Below are positions 27,682-36,470 of a stretch of DNA of 64,000 nucleotides, in pieces. Position 1 is the stretch's first letter; each line of letters opens with the position of its first letter. Location of the stretch: assembly GCA_947496865.1 (NCBI GenBank), contig CANMEE010000001.1, positions 1,231,501-1,295,500 on the forward strand, read 5' to 3'. The translations under genes and the position numbers were made by a program. Under the pieces are notes generated by a model. That model made no database searches and had not been told where the DNA came from. It saw nothing but the letters and a program-made list of their open reading frames with translations. This DNA comes from an uncultured Sphingomonadaceae bacterium (lineage in GTDB: Bacteria; Pseudomonadota; Alphaproteobacteria; Sphingomonadales; Sphingomonadaceae).

Positions 27682-28389
27682 TTATCGCGTCAATATTAAT
27701 AGGGGGGTGGTAATAAATGGCGAAGCTTGGATCAAATCTCGAAATAACCGCCTTGCCTGAGAATCTCCGACAACAATGACATCATTTGCAAAAACTTCTG
27801 GATCTTTATAATTGCCTCGGCGGATAGCTTTCATGTTGTACAAGCCGGCCAATTGTTGTCCACCGACGGTCCGAAAAATCACCACATCGTCCAATTTTGC
27901 GAACTCCCCCGTTCCACCGGCCGTTGCAACTGCCCGCATCAACGTCATTCGGCCGATAACTGGGTATAAACCTGGCTTGTCAACTTGGCCGTCTACGGTG
28001 ATCACCTGACTGACAGTTTCTTCCAAATTGACAGTGACTTCGGGCTTTCGAACATATTGCCCTTGCAGACGAATTTCGATTTGGTCTGCTAGTTCTTTGG
28101 GTGTTAAACCGGAAGCCTCGACGACTCCAATCAAGGGAAATGATAGGCGTCCGCTGGCATCGATCTGTACCTCTTTGCTCAAATCGTCGATACCAAATAC
28201 ATCGATCTTCAATTTGTCGAATGGGCCGATCAAATAAGGGCGGTTGGAACTCAACAGGTCGCCGCGCGTCGGTTCAGGCAAGCCTTCGTTAGACACGCTG
28301 GTAACATCAGGACTCTGTCCAAGAATGGTTGGCCCAGCGCAAGCTGGCAGCGATACCAAGCAAAGTAGAGCAAGAAATTTTTTAATCAT
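27682..28389 (-). CDS. Wza-like polysaccharide export lipoprotein
   Basis: A 235-residue outer-membrane polysaccharide export protein. The N-terminal signal has a lipobox, LPAC with Cys17, so it is lipidated. A Poly_export domain follows (YLIGPFDKLKIDVFGIDDLSKEVQIDASG, about residues 52-80) and an SLBB domain (ITVDGQVDKPGLYPVIGRMTLMRAVATAGG, about 135-165). It is shorter than E. coli Wza (about 380 residues) and lacks the distal domains, as is usual for the GumB/short OPX type. It is upstream of wzc in a three-gene operon on the minus strand. The Wzc partner suggests Wzx/Wzy-dependent export. Confidence 0.92.
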   Translation of the reverse strand: MIKKFLALLCLVSLPACAGPTILGQSPDVTSVSNEGLPEPTRGDLLSSNRPYLIGPFDKLKIDVFGIDDLSKEVQIDASGRLSFPLIGVVEASGLTPKELADQIEIRLQGQYVRKPEVTVNLEETVSQVITVDGQVDKPGLYPVIGRMTLMRAVATAGGTGEFAKLDDVVIFRTVGGQQLAGLYNMKAIRRGNYKDPEVFANDVIVVGDSQARRLFRDLIQASPFITTPLLILTR

Positions 28390-28497
28390 TTAAAGAAATC
28401 CATTGATTTGCGGCAGCGTTAGCGGAATTGCCTTACTACGTAAACCACTCAACATTCCAGTAACAAAATATGAGCTCTATAACAGTTCGCATAACAG

Positions 28498-29946
28498 TTA
28501 TTTCCTGTCTTTGCGCTGAAGAGATCGCACGCTATCATTCAATATGCAGCCAAGAACCGCAAAAATAGCTATGATCGAAGGTACGCGCAGAGGATAGTCA
28601 GCAATACTGGCCAACAGCAGAAAAGCTATTATCGCTACACTCAGCAGCCCTTGACGCGCCTGGGTAGTAGAAGCACGCCAGTTCTTCATCAACGCGACCA
28701 AGCGTGTTGTAAACCAGATGGCAGCACAAGCCGCTATAGCTATCGCCGGCAAACCGCCTTCGATAAGATATTGAAACCAATCATTGTGGGCCTGATTTAA
28801 ATATTTGGCACTAAGCAACTCTTGGGGCTCATATATCTTGTAGAGATGTTCGAATGAACCAAACCCGCTGCCCCAAGGCATATGATTTTCAATCATAGCC
28901 AGCAGTGTTGGCAAAAGTTGGAAGCGGAGTTCAATAAGTTCGCCTGCACCTAATAGCCTGCCAAGCGCCAAAGAACGGGAAAGCAGCACTGTCGTTAAAG
29001 CAATTCCGATAATGGCGACCGCGCTCGCCATTAAAACAAGGTTACGGGTAGAAAACAAATTCAATTTTTGCTTTTTTATCCTACCCTTGGAGCCTTCATA
29101 TCTCGAATGGTAGTTCCCTAGATATAGAAAAATCATGGCCATGATTGTTGCTGGTATCATAATCAGCAAACCTGCTCTCGATCCAATAACAAAGATGAGG
29201 GGGATCAATACCAAAATCGTTACAATGCTCGCATAAAATTTAGGACCTGAGAGAGGTGCATTTCGTCTTTGCGATGCTGCGTACCAGCCAAGCATTGTAA
29301 TGGTGGAGGCAAGCATGATAGCTTGATGGTTCCGGTTTGCAAAAAGGCCAACTCCGGTACTGAAATTAGTAATTCTGTAAAGGTATAACGGTCCGCGAGA
29401 TGGCCCGATAATCTGAAATATCCCCCAAAGTGCACTTATCGCACAAAGTCCAATGATGACCGGAATGGCTTTCCTTCTGTCTTCGCCACTAAGATTTAAA
29501 TAGAGCATTGTAGCTGCAATCGGAACACAGAGCGAAAACAAGCTGTTTAGAGTTTTAGATGGCGACATCGACAAGGCCCGCCAAGGCTGCTCAATCCCCG
29601 CCATATTAGCTATGTCGACGAAAATCTGGCGCTGAGGAAGGGCGGTCCAGATAGATGGAGGAAGCGGAATAAGTTGCGCGAGCATTAGAACAGCAAATGC
29701 TGCAGTAATATATAAAGGAAACTTGCGGCTTTGCCACTGCTTCGGAAACTTTACGGTTACAGCATAAGCAGCAAATATAATGGCAAGAGGCCGCAACAAT
29801 AATAACGATTGAACGTCGTCGCGCGCGCCACCTCCGGTAAAGAAAACAATGACCAAAAAAGTGACAAACGCATAGAAGCGATAACTCGGCGAAGACAGCC
29901 TGTCACCAATGTTTGACAATGTCGGTCTAACGAGCTTCATTTTCAA
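28498..29946 (-). CDS. O-antigen ligase/polymerase family membrane protein
   Basis: A 482-residue integral membrane protein with about 11-12 hydrophobic helices and a large periplasmic loop near residues 340-390. The Wzy_C-type signature is visible: PWGSGFGSFEHLYKIYE and, after it, NQAHNDWFQYLIEGGLPAIA with the conserved His. WaaL ligases, Wzy polymerases and some glycosylation enzymes share this design. Because it stands upstream of the wza/wzc pair and a different Wzy-like protein is encoded at 14707, it may be the EPS polymerase while the other serves the repeat unit, or the reverse. Transcription is on the minus strand; 108 bases separate it from the wza start. Confidence 0.82.
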   Translation of the reverse strand: MKMKLVRPTLSNIGDRLSSPSYRFYAFVTFLVIVFFTGGGARDDVQSLLLLRPLAIIFAAYAVTVKFPKQWQSRKFPLYITAAFAVLMLAQLIPLPPSIWTALPQRQIFVDIANMAGIEQPWRALSMSPSKTLNSLFSLCVPIAATMLYLNLSGEDRRKAIPVIIGLCAISALWGIFQIIGPSRGPLYLYRITNFSTGVGLFANRNHQAIMLASTITMLGWYAASQRRNAPLSGPKFYASIVTILVLIPLIFVIGSRAGLLIMIPATIMAMIFLYLGNYHSRYEGSKGRIKKQKLNLFSTRNLVLMASAVAIIGIALTTVLLSRSLALGRLLGAGELIELRFQLLPTLLAMIENHMPWGSGFGSFEHLYKIYEPQELLSAKYLNQAHNDWFQYLIEGGLPAIAIAACAAIWFTTRLVALMKNWRASTTQARQGLLSVAIIAFLLLASIADYPLRVPSIIAIFAVLGCILNDSVRSLQRKDRK

Positions 29947-30258
29947 TCATTCGCCAAATTTCTAATAGGTTGATCAATTTTACATTGAAAACGGTGGGCC
30001 AATTGGTGTCAGATCACTTGTATTTAGTAGCGGGTAACCTATGCGAATGAGGCTTGCAAGACCAATCATGTAATCTATCTTCTTGGTGTAGTTAGCCCAA
30101 GCTCAATCATAGCTGTGGCAACTTAGCTGCTAAGCTATTCCTTTAGAATGAAAAGAACCAGAAATGTTTGATAGAACTCATGTTCTGGGCCTAATGTTGC
30201 GGCGGGAAAGCTAGGCGCGTCGCCAATAAACCAAAGGTTTTGAATCGCGTCAACTATG
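29947..30258. other. Intergenic stretch between the ligase-family gene and the beta-helix gene
   Basis: About 312 A/T-rich bases between two minus-strand genes. It probably holds the promoter of the ligase-family gene. I see only a short hairpin (CTTAG..CTAAG, near 30125) and no convincing ORF, RNA or terminator. Confidence 0.5.
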
Positions 30259-31905
30259 CTAGCTTCGATCAAGAAACACGTTCTTCAGGCTTCCAATTAG
30301 CTTATTGGTGCCCAGCCCATCTACGGCTTTGATATCAGCTTCGACATATAATCCATATTCTGGTGTTTTGTTGTTGTTACTACCTTTGGCATCGACCGTA
30401 TTTTTTCCGACAAATAAATCACGGATCACAGCAATGTTTTTCTCAATTTGCAGGCCCGCATTTTTATCATTCCCTTTCGATTTGCGGGTACTGTCATCAG
30501 CCATTGGACCAATGCGGTTTTGGGTCACAACGCCGCGTTGAACTGCAAAGTCAGAGCCCCCTAGTTGATCGCTAACCAGCGCGAGTCCGGTTTGGTAATA
30601 ACCGGCAATATCATTTGCAATGATCTGAAAATCAGTCAAACCCCTTGCGTTGATCCCAATATAGCATCCACGAACCTTGTTATTGACAATAAATGCGCGC
30701 GATGCCGTGCCAATTGATAAGGCTGGTACGGCTGAGATTCCATTGATAAGATTTCCTGAGTTTTGCGCGGCATTGTCATAAATCTCGTTATCATGCCATC
30801 TGATATTCATTCTTTCCGTTTTGATATGTGAAGCCACATTGCCACGGGGCGAGCAATCGTAAAACTTACAGTCGGAAACTTCTGATTCATCGGAAAATGC
30901 TCCGCCATATCTACCACCGGCATGAACTCCCCTTCGAAGGAACGATAAGGCCGTGGCTCTTGATCCCGGCAATTGAATGTCAATAACACTAGCTGCATAT
31001 GCACAGAAGTAGAGCGCATTACGGCTATCATAATCTTCAAAGCCGCTTTCAAGAGCACGGTACACCATCAAATTGCGATAGAAGCCGTCCACAATTTGAC
31101 CCGTTCCGACACATCCCTGTGAACGGATAATAGATATCGCTGCTGGTTGATTTGCGATCACATCGGCATCTGCCCCTGCGCGCGAGAAATTCCCGTGGAT
31201 AATATATGTCCGCAATGATCCATAGACACAGATAGCCGTACCGTGGTTTGTCGTGATTTGCGCGCCAGACAGATCGATCGTGAGGTCTTTGGCTCCATCA
31301 ATAATAACCGCATAATAGGAACTGAAATCAATGCTAGGGTGGCCTTTGTCATCACCGTAATCTGAGACTGTTTGTGTGCCGGCAGGCAAGTAGTAACGAC
31401 CAGATGCTTTGATTTCGTGAACACCGTTGGCTTTCGCATAGTCTATCCATGCTGATATTGTGGCCGTTGCAGGAGTAGATGTTCCATTGCCGACACTACC
31501 GAAATATTCTGGAATCAGATTGTCAAACTGTCGCACCCATGCGCCAGTTGTGCCCGAAGTGTTGCTATCTGGCGCGACATAGACCCCTTGTTTCGGGTCC
31601 GATGTTACTCTGGCAGACAAATCAGATGTTGAAAAAACAAACGCACCTTCCCGTCCCGGTTCTGATAAATATGCACAATCAAGGTTCCTTGCTGTGCTGC
31701 CGGCAGAGGCCAACCGAATGCGTGTGCGGTAACGTTTCTTAGCAAGGATGGAGGCACTCCGCGCAAATGACGAATGGCCCCGCTCGGTTGGTAAAAAAGA
31801 AATACGCCGCTGTCCTGCAACCAGGGCGCCGATCCACAGGAATAGGTTGGACTTGAGAACGTCGCGCCGGGCTACGGTTTTCCACGCAAACTTCATTAGG
31901 CTCAC
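30259..31905 (-). CDS. Right-handed beta-helix protein with Tat-type signal
   Basis: A 548-residue protein. The N-terminus carries a twin-arginine pattern (ARRDVLK followed by the hydrophobic LFLWIGALVAG), suggesting Tat export. Residues 70-130 contain a segment with VYVAPDSNTSGTTGAWVR and PEYFGSVGNG, which resembles the N-terminal part of tailspike-like pectate-lyase-superfamily proteins. From about 170 to 520 a right-handed parallel beta-helix is indicated by regular short strands (VIDGAKDLTIDLSGAQ, RAFIVNNKVRGCYIGINARG, FQIIANDIAGYYQTGLALVS). Members are polysaccharide lyases, hydrolases or C5-epimerases; the enzyme may trim or modify the exported polymer. No catalytic residues can be named with confidence. 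Confidence 0.78.
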   Translation of the reverse strand: MSLMKFAWKTVARRDVLKSNLFLWIGALVAGQRRISFLPTERGHSSFARSASILAKKRYRTRIRLASAGSTARNLDCAYLSEPGREGAFVFSTSDLSARVTSDPKQGVYVAPDSNTSGTTGAWVRQFDNLIPEYFGSVGNGTSTPATATISAWIDYAKANGVHEIKASGRYYLPAGTQTVSDYGDDKGHPSIDFSSYYAVIIDGAKDLTIDLSGAQITTNHGTAICVYGSLRTYIIHGNFSRAGADADVIANQPAAISIIRSQGCVGTGQIVDGFYRNLMVYRALESGFEDYDSRNALYFCAYAASVIDIQLPGSRATALSFLRRGVHAGGRYGGAFSDESEVSDCKFYDCSPRGNVASHIKTERMNIRWHDNEIYDNAAQNSGNLINGISAVPALSIGTASRAFIVNNKVRGCYIGINARGLTDFQIIANDIAGYYQTGLALVSDQLGGSDFAVQRGVVTQNRIGPMADDSTRKSKGNDKNAGLQIEKNIAVIRDLFVGKNTVDAKGSNNNKTPEYGLYVEADIKAVDGLGTNKLIGSLKNVFLDRS

Positions 31906-32427
31906 ATTCTTGGCTTTTACATAAATCTAGGTGTACGTTCATTGTTCGTTGAACGATTAATCGATATTAAGCCGCTTACCTCTGATGACGCAAGCTTAGT
32001 TATCCTTGACTTTTGGTGCTTGCCACTCTTCTAAGCAAAACGACGCTTAGCATGAACTGTTTTGTTGGATCTATGAATTTTGGAATTATTAGCTTCGCTT
32101 TTTTTGCGCTAGGCAATCGGACCAAGACCGTTAGGGATGTCCTTTCGGGCCAGATAGGTCGCCTCGCCAGTTTCAGCCGATGACATTAGACTGGGTGAGC
32201 AAGGCCGATATCCCGCCGCCGCCCGTTAACCCGGCAGCTAGTAATCCAATCTGCTTTGCTAGAATCGCCAATTCTCAAATACAACCCATCACCATATCTA
32301 TGTTTGTCCCTCACTTATTGTGAGCTTCCGTGCAACATTTTAAGAATGCATGAAAACCGCGGAGGTCAAAAAGCTAGAAAAAATCATGGCGTTTGGGACA
32401 ATATGAGACTTTCTGGGATAATATAAA
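31906..32427. other. Gene-poor boundary region before tRNA-Ser
   Basis: About 520 bases with no convincing gene. Near 31936-31955 a short inverted repeat (CGTTCA..TGAACG) lies about 35 bases upstream of the beta-helix start codon and partly resembles the palindrome at 92-107. On the minus strand short open stretches around 32120-32270 look weakly protein-like (for example ATYLARKDIPNGLG before a stop) but are broken by stops, possibly gene remnants. No terminator or RNA gene is evident. Confidence 0.4.
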
Positions 32428-32519
32428 TGGAGGACACGGAGGGATTCGAACCCTCGAAGGACCGTGAGGCCCTTGCCTCCTTAGCAGGGAGGTGGTTTCA
32501 GCCGCTCACCCACGTGTCC
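32428..32519 (-). tRNA. tRNA-Ser (anticodon GCT)
   Basis: The complement folds into a class II (long variable arm) tRNA. The acceptor arms are GGACACG and CGTGTCC; positions 8-9 are TG; the D-stem is GGT/ACC; the anticodon loop CTGCTAA sits between CCTCC and GGAGG; the T-arm is GAGGG-TTCGAAT-CCCTC. CCA is encoded at 32428-32430. Anticodon GCT reads AGC/AGU serine codons. The discriminator position reads T where bacterial tRNA-Ser usually has G, which is slightly odd. The gene separates the A/T-rich polysaccharide locus from the housekeeping region. Confidence 0.93.
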
Positions 32520-32774
32520 TCATGACTGGCTTGGCCAAGCTTCAGCGCTATAACGGGGCATTGTGGCGGTTGCAACGGGTAAAGTGACCGCTAAGGCGAC
32601 GATCTTGGATCATGGATAAAAATGAGCCTAAAAAATAGACCGATAAGGACTGGCACGAGCATGTTTCATGCCCAAAAGCCCGCAAAACACTCAACAGGTC
32701 GCAAAACCGACTCGGGTCGTCGTCCGTTCATTGCGTAGTCATCGCGATGCGCCAAAGTCGCGAACGGCTGGTAT

Positions 32775-32783
32775 GGGAAGGAG
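32775..32783 (+). promoter_or_regulatory. Strong ribosome binding site deciding the eipA start
   Basis: GGGAAGGAG ends seven bases before the ATG at 32791. It favours this start over the earlier one at 32668 and over the ATG at 32815. Confidence 0.65.
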
Positions 32784-32790
32784 TTTACCC

Positions 32791-33663
32791 ATGTTTAAGT
32801 CGTGTCCAAAGGAAATGTCCGTGAAAAAATTTACCCGTGAGACTCTCGGCAGGAAATTGCTTGGCCTATTCGCTGTTGCTGCATTGGCCTGTTCGCCGAC
32901 ATTGTCCCCTGCTTTTGCGCAGGTCCAGACGATTGATCCCAATGATGCGATTGATGCTGATCTTGATACTCCCGACTATGACGGGAATTTTGAGGCACCA
33001 GCGCCCGAGCAAGATACGTCGGTCAGCAGCGACATAAACAGCGACCTCGTCCAGCCTGGACAGGTAGACAATGGCACAAGCTATGATGATGCAGTCAATG
33101 AGAATAGCTATGATCAGAATGACTATAGTCAAAATGGCTCTGGTCAAGATGACGGCGCAATTGCCAATGTTGACGCGGCAACCACCTATCAGGATGATGA
33201 TTTAATCGGCGCGGCAGAAGGCGTATTTGGTAAAGGCGCCAAGGGGCTTGCTGGCGTCATCGAAGATATTTTGAAGAAACAGGGGCGGCCGAATGCTTAT
33301 ATTGCGGGGCGCGAAGCGTCCGGCGCGTTTGTGGTCGGTCTGCGCTACGGGTCGGGCAAGTTGCACCACAAGATTGAGGGCGAGAAGCCTGTCTATTGGA
33401 CCGGGCCCTCTATCGGGTTTGATGTCGGCGGCAATGCGGCGAACAGCTTTGTCCTAGTCTATAATCTCTACGATACAGAAGATCTTTACCAGCGCTTTCC
33501 TGCGGGGGAGGGCGCAGCCTATTTTGTTGGCGGCTTTCATGTGAGCTACTTGCGCAGTGGCGACAAAGTGCTGATCCCGGTTCGACTGGGTGCAGGCCTG
33601 CGGTTAGGCGCAAATGTCGGCTATATGAAGTTCAGTAAGAAGCAGAAATGGCTGCCATTTTAA
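32791..33663 (+). CDS. eipA: EipA family (DUF1134) periplasmic envelope protein
   Basis: A 290-residue secreted protein when started at 32791, where a strong ribosome-binding site is present. Residues 1-44 form a signal peptide (hydrophobic LLGLFAVAALAC, cleavage after PAFAQ). A long acidic Asp/Asn/Ser/Gln-rich linker follows (about 45-140, with repeated YDQN/YSQN-type units), then the DUF1134 domain from about residue 145, containing GVFGKGAKGLAGVIEDIL, NAYIAGREASGAFVVGLRYGSG and GLRLGANVGYMKFSKKQKWLPF. EipA in Brucella and Caulobacter is a periplasmic protein needed for envelope integrity; the same role is likely here. It converges on ribE with only a short gap. Confidence 0.85.
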   Translation: MFKSCPKEMSVKKFTRETLGRKLLGLFAVAALACSPTLSPAFAQVQTIDPNDAIDADLDTPDYDGNFEAPAPEQDTSVSSDINSDLVQPGQVDNGTSYDDAVNENSYDQNDYSQNGSGQDDGAIANVDAATTYQDDDLIGAAEGVFGKGAKGLAGVIEDILKKQGRPNAYIAGREASGAFVVGLRYGSGKLHHKIEGEKPVYWTGPSIGFDVGGNAANSFVLVYNLYDTEDLYQRFPAGEGAAYFVGGFHVSYLRSGDKVLIPVRLGAGLRLGANVGYMKFSKKQKWLPF

Positions 33664-33670
33664 GATAGGC

Positions 33671-34285
33671 TTAACCTGTTACGGCGCGCAATTTCTCCAT
33701 TCGGAAGAGATAGCGCGCCAATATATCAATCTCCAGATTGACCTGATCGCCGGCTTTCAGGTCGGCAAAGGTGGTTACGCTAGCTGTATGCGGAATAATG
33801 TTCAGGCCGAAAATCGTGCTGCCATCGGCCTGATCATCGACCGTGTTGACGGTCAAGGATATGCCGTCAACGGTGATCGAACCTTTGGGTGCCAAATAGG
33901 GCGCGATTTCTTTGGGGGCTCGGATCAGAATAGGATGCGAGTCGCCTTCTGTTTCTATCGATATGACGTCACCGACCGCATCAACATGGCCAGTCACAAT
34001 GTGGCCGCCCAGTTCATCACCGACTTTTAGTGCCCGTTCGAGATTCAACGTCCGGCCTTCTACCCACATAGACTTCGCGGTCTTGGAAATGCTCTCCGCG
34101 GAAATATCGATCGCAAACCAGTCGGATCCTTTGTCGACAACCGTCAAGCAAGCCCCGGAACAGGCGATGGACGCTCCAATATCCACACCACTCATGTCAT
34201 AGTGACAGGAGATGACGAGCCGCAGGTCACCGCGCTCTTCCACCTTCGTAATCGTACCGATATCGGAAACTATTCCTGTAAACAT
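33671..34285 (-). CDS. ribE: Riboflavin synthase alpha chain
   Basis: Dismutates two 6,7-dimethyl-8-ribityllumazines to riboflavin. The 204-residue protein has the typical tandem lumazine-binding barrels: the first with MFTGIVSDIGTI and IACSGACLTV (residues 1-95), the second beginning GGHIVTGHVDAVGDV (about 93-107) and with GSITVDGISLTVN (about 134-146). The active-site MFTGI start and both GHVD/SLTVN elements are intact. It lies 45 bases downstream of ribD on the same strand, forming a riboflavin operon. No FMN riboswitch was seen upstream of either gene. Confidence 0.95.
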   Translation of the reverse strand: MFTGIVSDIGTITKVEERGDLRLVISCHYDMSGVDIGASIACSGACLTVVDKGSDWFAIDISAESISKTAKSMWVEGRTLNLERALKVGDELGGHIVTGHVDAVGDVISIETEGDSHPILIRAPKEIAPYLAPKGSITVDGISLTVNTVDDQADGSTIFGLNIIPHTASVTTFADLKAGDQVNLEIDILARYLFRMEKLRAVTG

Positions 34286-34330
34286 GGGAAGCCTTTATGA
34301 AATTTGGGTGAAACACCTACACAGTGGAAC

Positions 34331-35305
34331 TTAGGCGGCGCGTTCGTATATCTCAAGCATATCCTCACCCAGATGGCGGCGGTCCAGTCGGGCCCACTGG
34401 CCATGAGCGACGTCAAGACTGCCAAGGCCAATATCACCAATGCCCTGCAAGCCGCCACCTATGATGATGGGCGCACGGTAGAGCAGCAACCGGTCAACCA
34501 AATCTGCCTTTAGAAAAGATGCAGCCGTGGCTGCGCCCCCTTCGACCAGCAGCCAATTAATGCCATCAAGTTCTGCAATGGCTTCGGGCTTGGAAATTGT
34601 GGTCCAATGGTCGCCAACTTCGGCCTTGCCTAGAACCACCGGCTTGGGTGAGCGATCTTCTAAGCCCGGCAGGCGGACATCCAGGCCTGGATTATCTGCT
34701 GCTACCGTGCCGGCACCAACCAAAATCGCATCACAACGCGCCCTTTCTAGATGAGCATGCGCGCGCGCGCGTTCGCCGGTAATCCATTGGCTTGTGCCGT
34801 CGGCGAGGGCGATACAGCCATCAAGCGACAGGGCGAGTTTGAGCGTGACATGCGGTCGCCTTTTTTCCATGCGCGTAAAAAACCCAGCCATGGCGCGATG
34901 CGCTTGCTGTTCCAACACGCCGACCGATACCGCAATTCCGGCTTGGCCGAGCCGATCAATGCCTTGCCGCCGGGTCCGCTCGTCAATATCCAGGGTCGCG
35001 ACGATCACGCGCGCGGGAGCCGCCTCTTTGACCAGATCAGCGCATGTAGGGCCCCGTTTGCTCTTATGCGCACACGGTTCCATCGTGCAGTAAATGTCAG
35101 CACCCGTTGCGGCCTGCCCCGCTTGCTCCAAAGCCATGGCTTCGGCATGGGGTCTGCCGCCCGCTTGTGTCCAGCCACGGCCAATAATGACACCGTCTTT
35201 GACGATGATACAGCCGACATTGGGATTATCGCCCGTGCGCCCGCGGCCGCGGGCCGACAATGCGATGGCCACTGCCATGAAGTGAACGTCTTTGCTGATT
35301 AGCAT
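34331..35305 (-). CDS. ribD: Bifunctional diaminohydroxyphosphoribosylaminopyrimidine deaminase/reductase
   Basis: Carries out steps two and three of riboflavin synthesis. The N-terminal cytidine-deaminase-like domain (1-145) has zinc ligands His53 and Glu55 in HAEAMAL plus Cys78 (PCAH) and Cys88. The reductase domain (about 150-324) starts VTLKLALSLDGCIALADGTSQWITG and contains AILVGAGTVAADNPGL and WLLVEGGAATAASFL, a DHFR-like NADPH fold. At 324 residues it is somewhat shorter than the E. coli enzyme but complete in motifs. The 5' end overlaps the preceding small membrane-protein gene by seven bases, so the two are co-transcribed. Confidence 0.94.
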   Translation of the reverse strand: MLISKDVHFMAVAIALSARGRGRTGDNPNVGCIIVKDGVIIGRGWTQAGGRPHAEAMALEQAGQAATGADIYCTMEPCAHKSKRGPTCADLVKEAAPARVIVATLDIDERTRRQGIDRLGQAGIAVSVGVLEQQAHRAMAGFFTRMEKRRPHVTLKLALSLDGCIALADGTSQWITGERARAHAHLERARCDAILVGAGTVAADNPGLDVRLPGLEDRSPKPVVLGKAEVGDHWTTISKPEAIAELDGINWLLVEGGAATAASFLKADLVDRLLLYRAPIIIGGGLQGIGDIGLGSLDVAHGQWARLDRRHLGEDMLEIYERAA

Positions 35306-35709
35306 GTGACGTCGGCGGGGCGTTCCACCTCTACTTCACCACGTGCCAGCCGTTCGGCTTTGGCTTCGCGTTCAATCTCGTCAACGTCCATGCCGGACAT
35401 CCGACCCAATGATTTCATCGCTTCGCGTCGTTTGGCATCGCGCTTGTCTTTCAGGCACTGTACCGCCCAACGGTCTTTCATTATATCTTCGTCGGTTCGG
35501 TCCAGTGACCAGTTTTCAACATAGATCACCTCTTGCGGGACATAGACATCTGTATTGACCTTAGGGTCGATGATGAAGAGAAAGAAGATGAAGCCGGAGC
35601 AGCCCAAAGCCAATAAAATCGGCAGAGCCTGCTCTCTGGGATTGCGGCGCAATAGAGTGAACAAGTCTTTTAGACCGCCGCCGACGGAAACATCTTTCAG
35701 CATTTTCAT
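35299..35709 (-). CDS. Uncharacterised single-span membrane protein between tonB and ribD
   Basis: A 136-residue protein I cannot name. One strong membrane segment lies at about residues 29-46 (ILLALGCSGFIFFLFII); the 28 residues before it are basic (LLRRNPREQ) and presumably cytoplasmic, while the remaining 90 are highly charged and helical (ERAKRREAMKSLGRMSGMDVDE-like), ending in ADVTC. The orientation suggests a periplasmic charged tail. It lies downstream of a TonB-type gene (89-base gap) and overlaps ribD by seven bases. Similar small proteins appear in sphingomonads, but I know of no function. Confidence 0.6.
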   Translation of the reverse strand: MKMLKDVSVGGGLKDLFTLLRRNPREQALPILLALGCSGFIFFLFIIDPKVNTDVYVPQEVIYVENWSLDRTDEDIMKDRWAVQCLKDKRDAKRREAMKSLGRMSGMDVDEIEREAKAERLARGEVEVERPADVTC

Positions 35710-35798
35710 TATCGCTAAATAGGAAGTAATATTGAATATGACCAGCCCCGAAGCGGCGGAATATCCGCTTTTCAGGACTGGTTTATGGATTTGTAGGC

Positions 35799-36470
35799 CT
35801 AGCCATTAATTTCAAAACGGACTTTTAGGGTCATCCAGCTCTCGAAAGGCGCGCCATCTTTTGTGGCCGGTTCAAACCGCCATTTCTTTAATGCGTGCCG
35901 TTTGGTCGCGGTCCAGAAACCGTCATGCGGGCTGTCAATCAGCTCAATCTGTTTTGCGCGACCGTCTCTTCCCACCAGAACGCGAACCGTGACCATACCC
36001 TCCTCGCCCATGCGCAGCAGGCCAGAGGGGTAAGGCGGCTGGAACTGTTTGCTAAACCGAGTGTTTAGCTTTGCGCCTGCAATGACTGGGTCTGGAATGG
36101 TTTCGACAGGCGTAACAGGAACATCGATTCGATCCCCTAGGCCGCCAAAATCAAGGCCGTTATCCGCGTCAGTAAATGTATTTACCTCCACGTCATTAAA
36201 TATCGGCGGATTGACGATGGATGTTACTTTCACCGCGTCTTGCGCTTTCGTTGGGGTCTCTACCTCTACCTTTTTCGGCTCTGGGATGACTTCTATCGGT
36301 TCCGGTTTCACGATCACATCGTAAGTTTCCATAATGGTCGGCAGTTTGCCGGGCAATTCAATCCCTGGCATCGCCATGATGCCGGCAATGATTACGACAT
36401 GTACCCCCACGGCCATGCCAATCCCTTTATAATTGGGCGGTTTCTGTGCGTATGTTGAAGTGAAGCTCAT
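35799..36470 (-). CDS. TonB-family energy transducer
   Basis: A 223-residue inner-membrane-anchored protein that couples proton-motive force to outer-membrane transport. A short cytoplasmic start is followed by a TM helix at about residues 17-36 (GIGMAVGVHVVIIAGIMAMP), a proline/valine/glutamate-rich periplasmic spacer (about 50-80; VKPEPIEVIPEPKKVEVETP), and a C-terminal TonB domain from about residue 130 to the end (RFSKQFQPPYPSGLLRMGEEG, VLVGRDGRAKQIELIDS, LKKWRFEPATKDG). The gene lacks exbB/exbD neighbours, so it must use partners encoded elsewhere. It could serve one of several TonB-dependent receptors. Confidence 0.9.
   Translation of the reverse strand: MSFTSTYAQKPPNYKGIGMAVGVHVVIIAGIMAMPGIELPGKLPTIMETYDVIVKPEPIEVIPEPKKVEVETPTKAQDAVKVTSIVNPPIFNDVEVNTFTDADNGLDFGGLGDRIDVPVTPVETIPDPVIAGAKLNTRFSKQFQPPYPSGLLRMGEEGMVTVRVLVGRDGRAKQIELIDSPHDGFWTATKRHALKKWRFEPATKDGAPFESWMTLKVRFEING

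Noticed and set aside
28479..28499. Direct repeat ATAACAGTT in the gap between the ligase-family gene and the wza gene
   Set aside because: Only nine bases, two copies, one overlapping a stop codon; could be chance.
32120..32270. Short minus-strand ORFs that look weakly protein-like
   Set aside because: They are broken by stops, lack a convincing ribosome-binding site and have no similarity I can name; recorded only as possible remnants.
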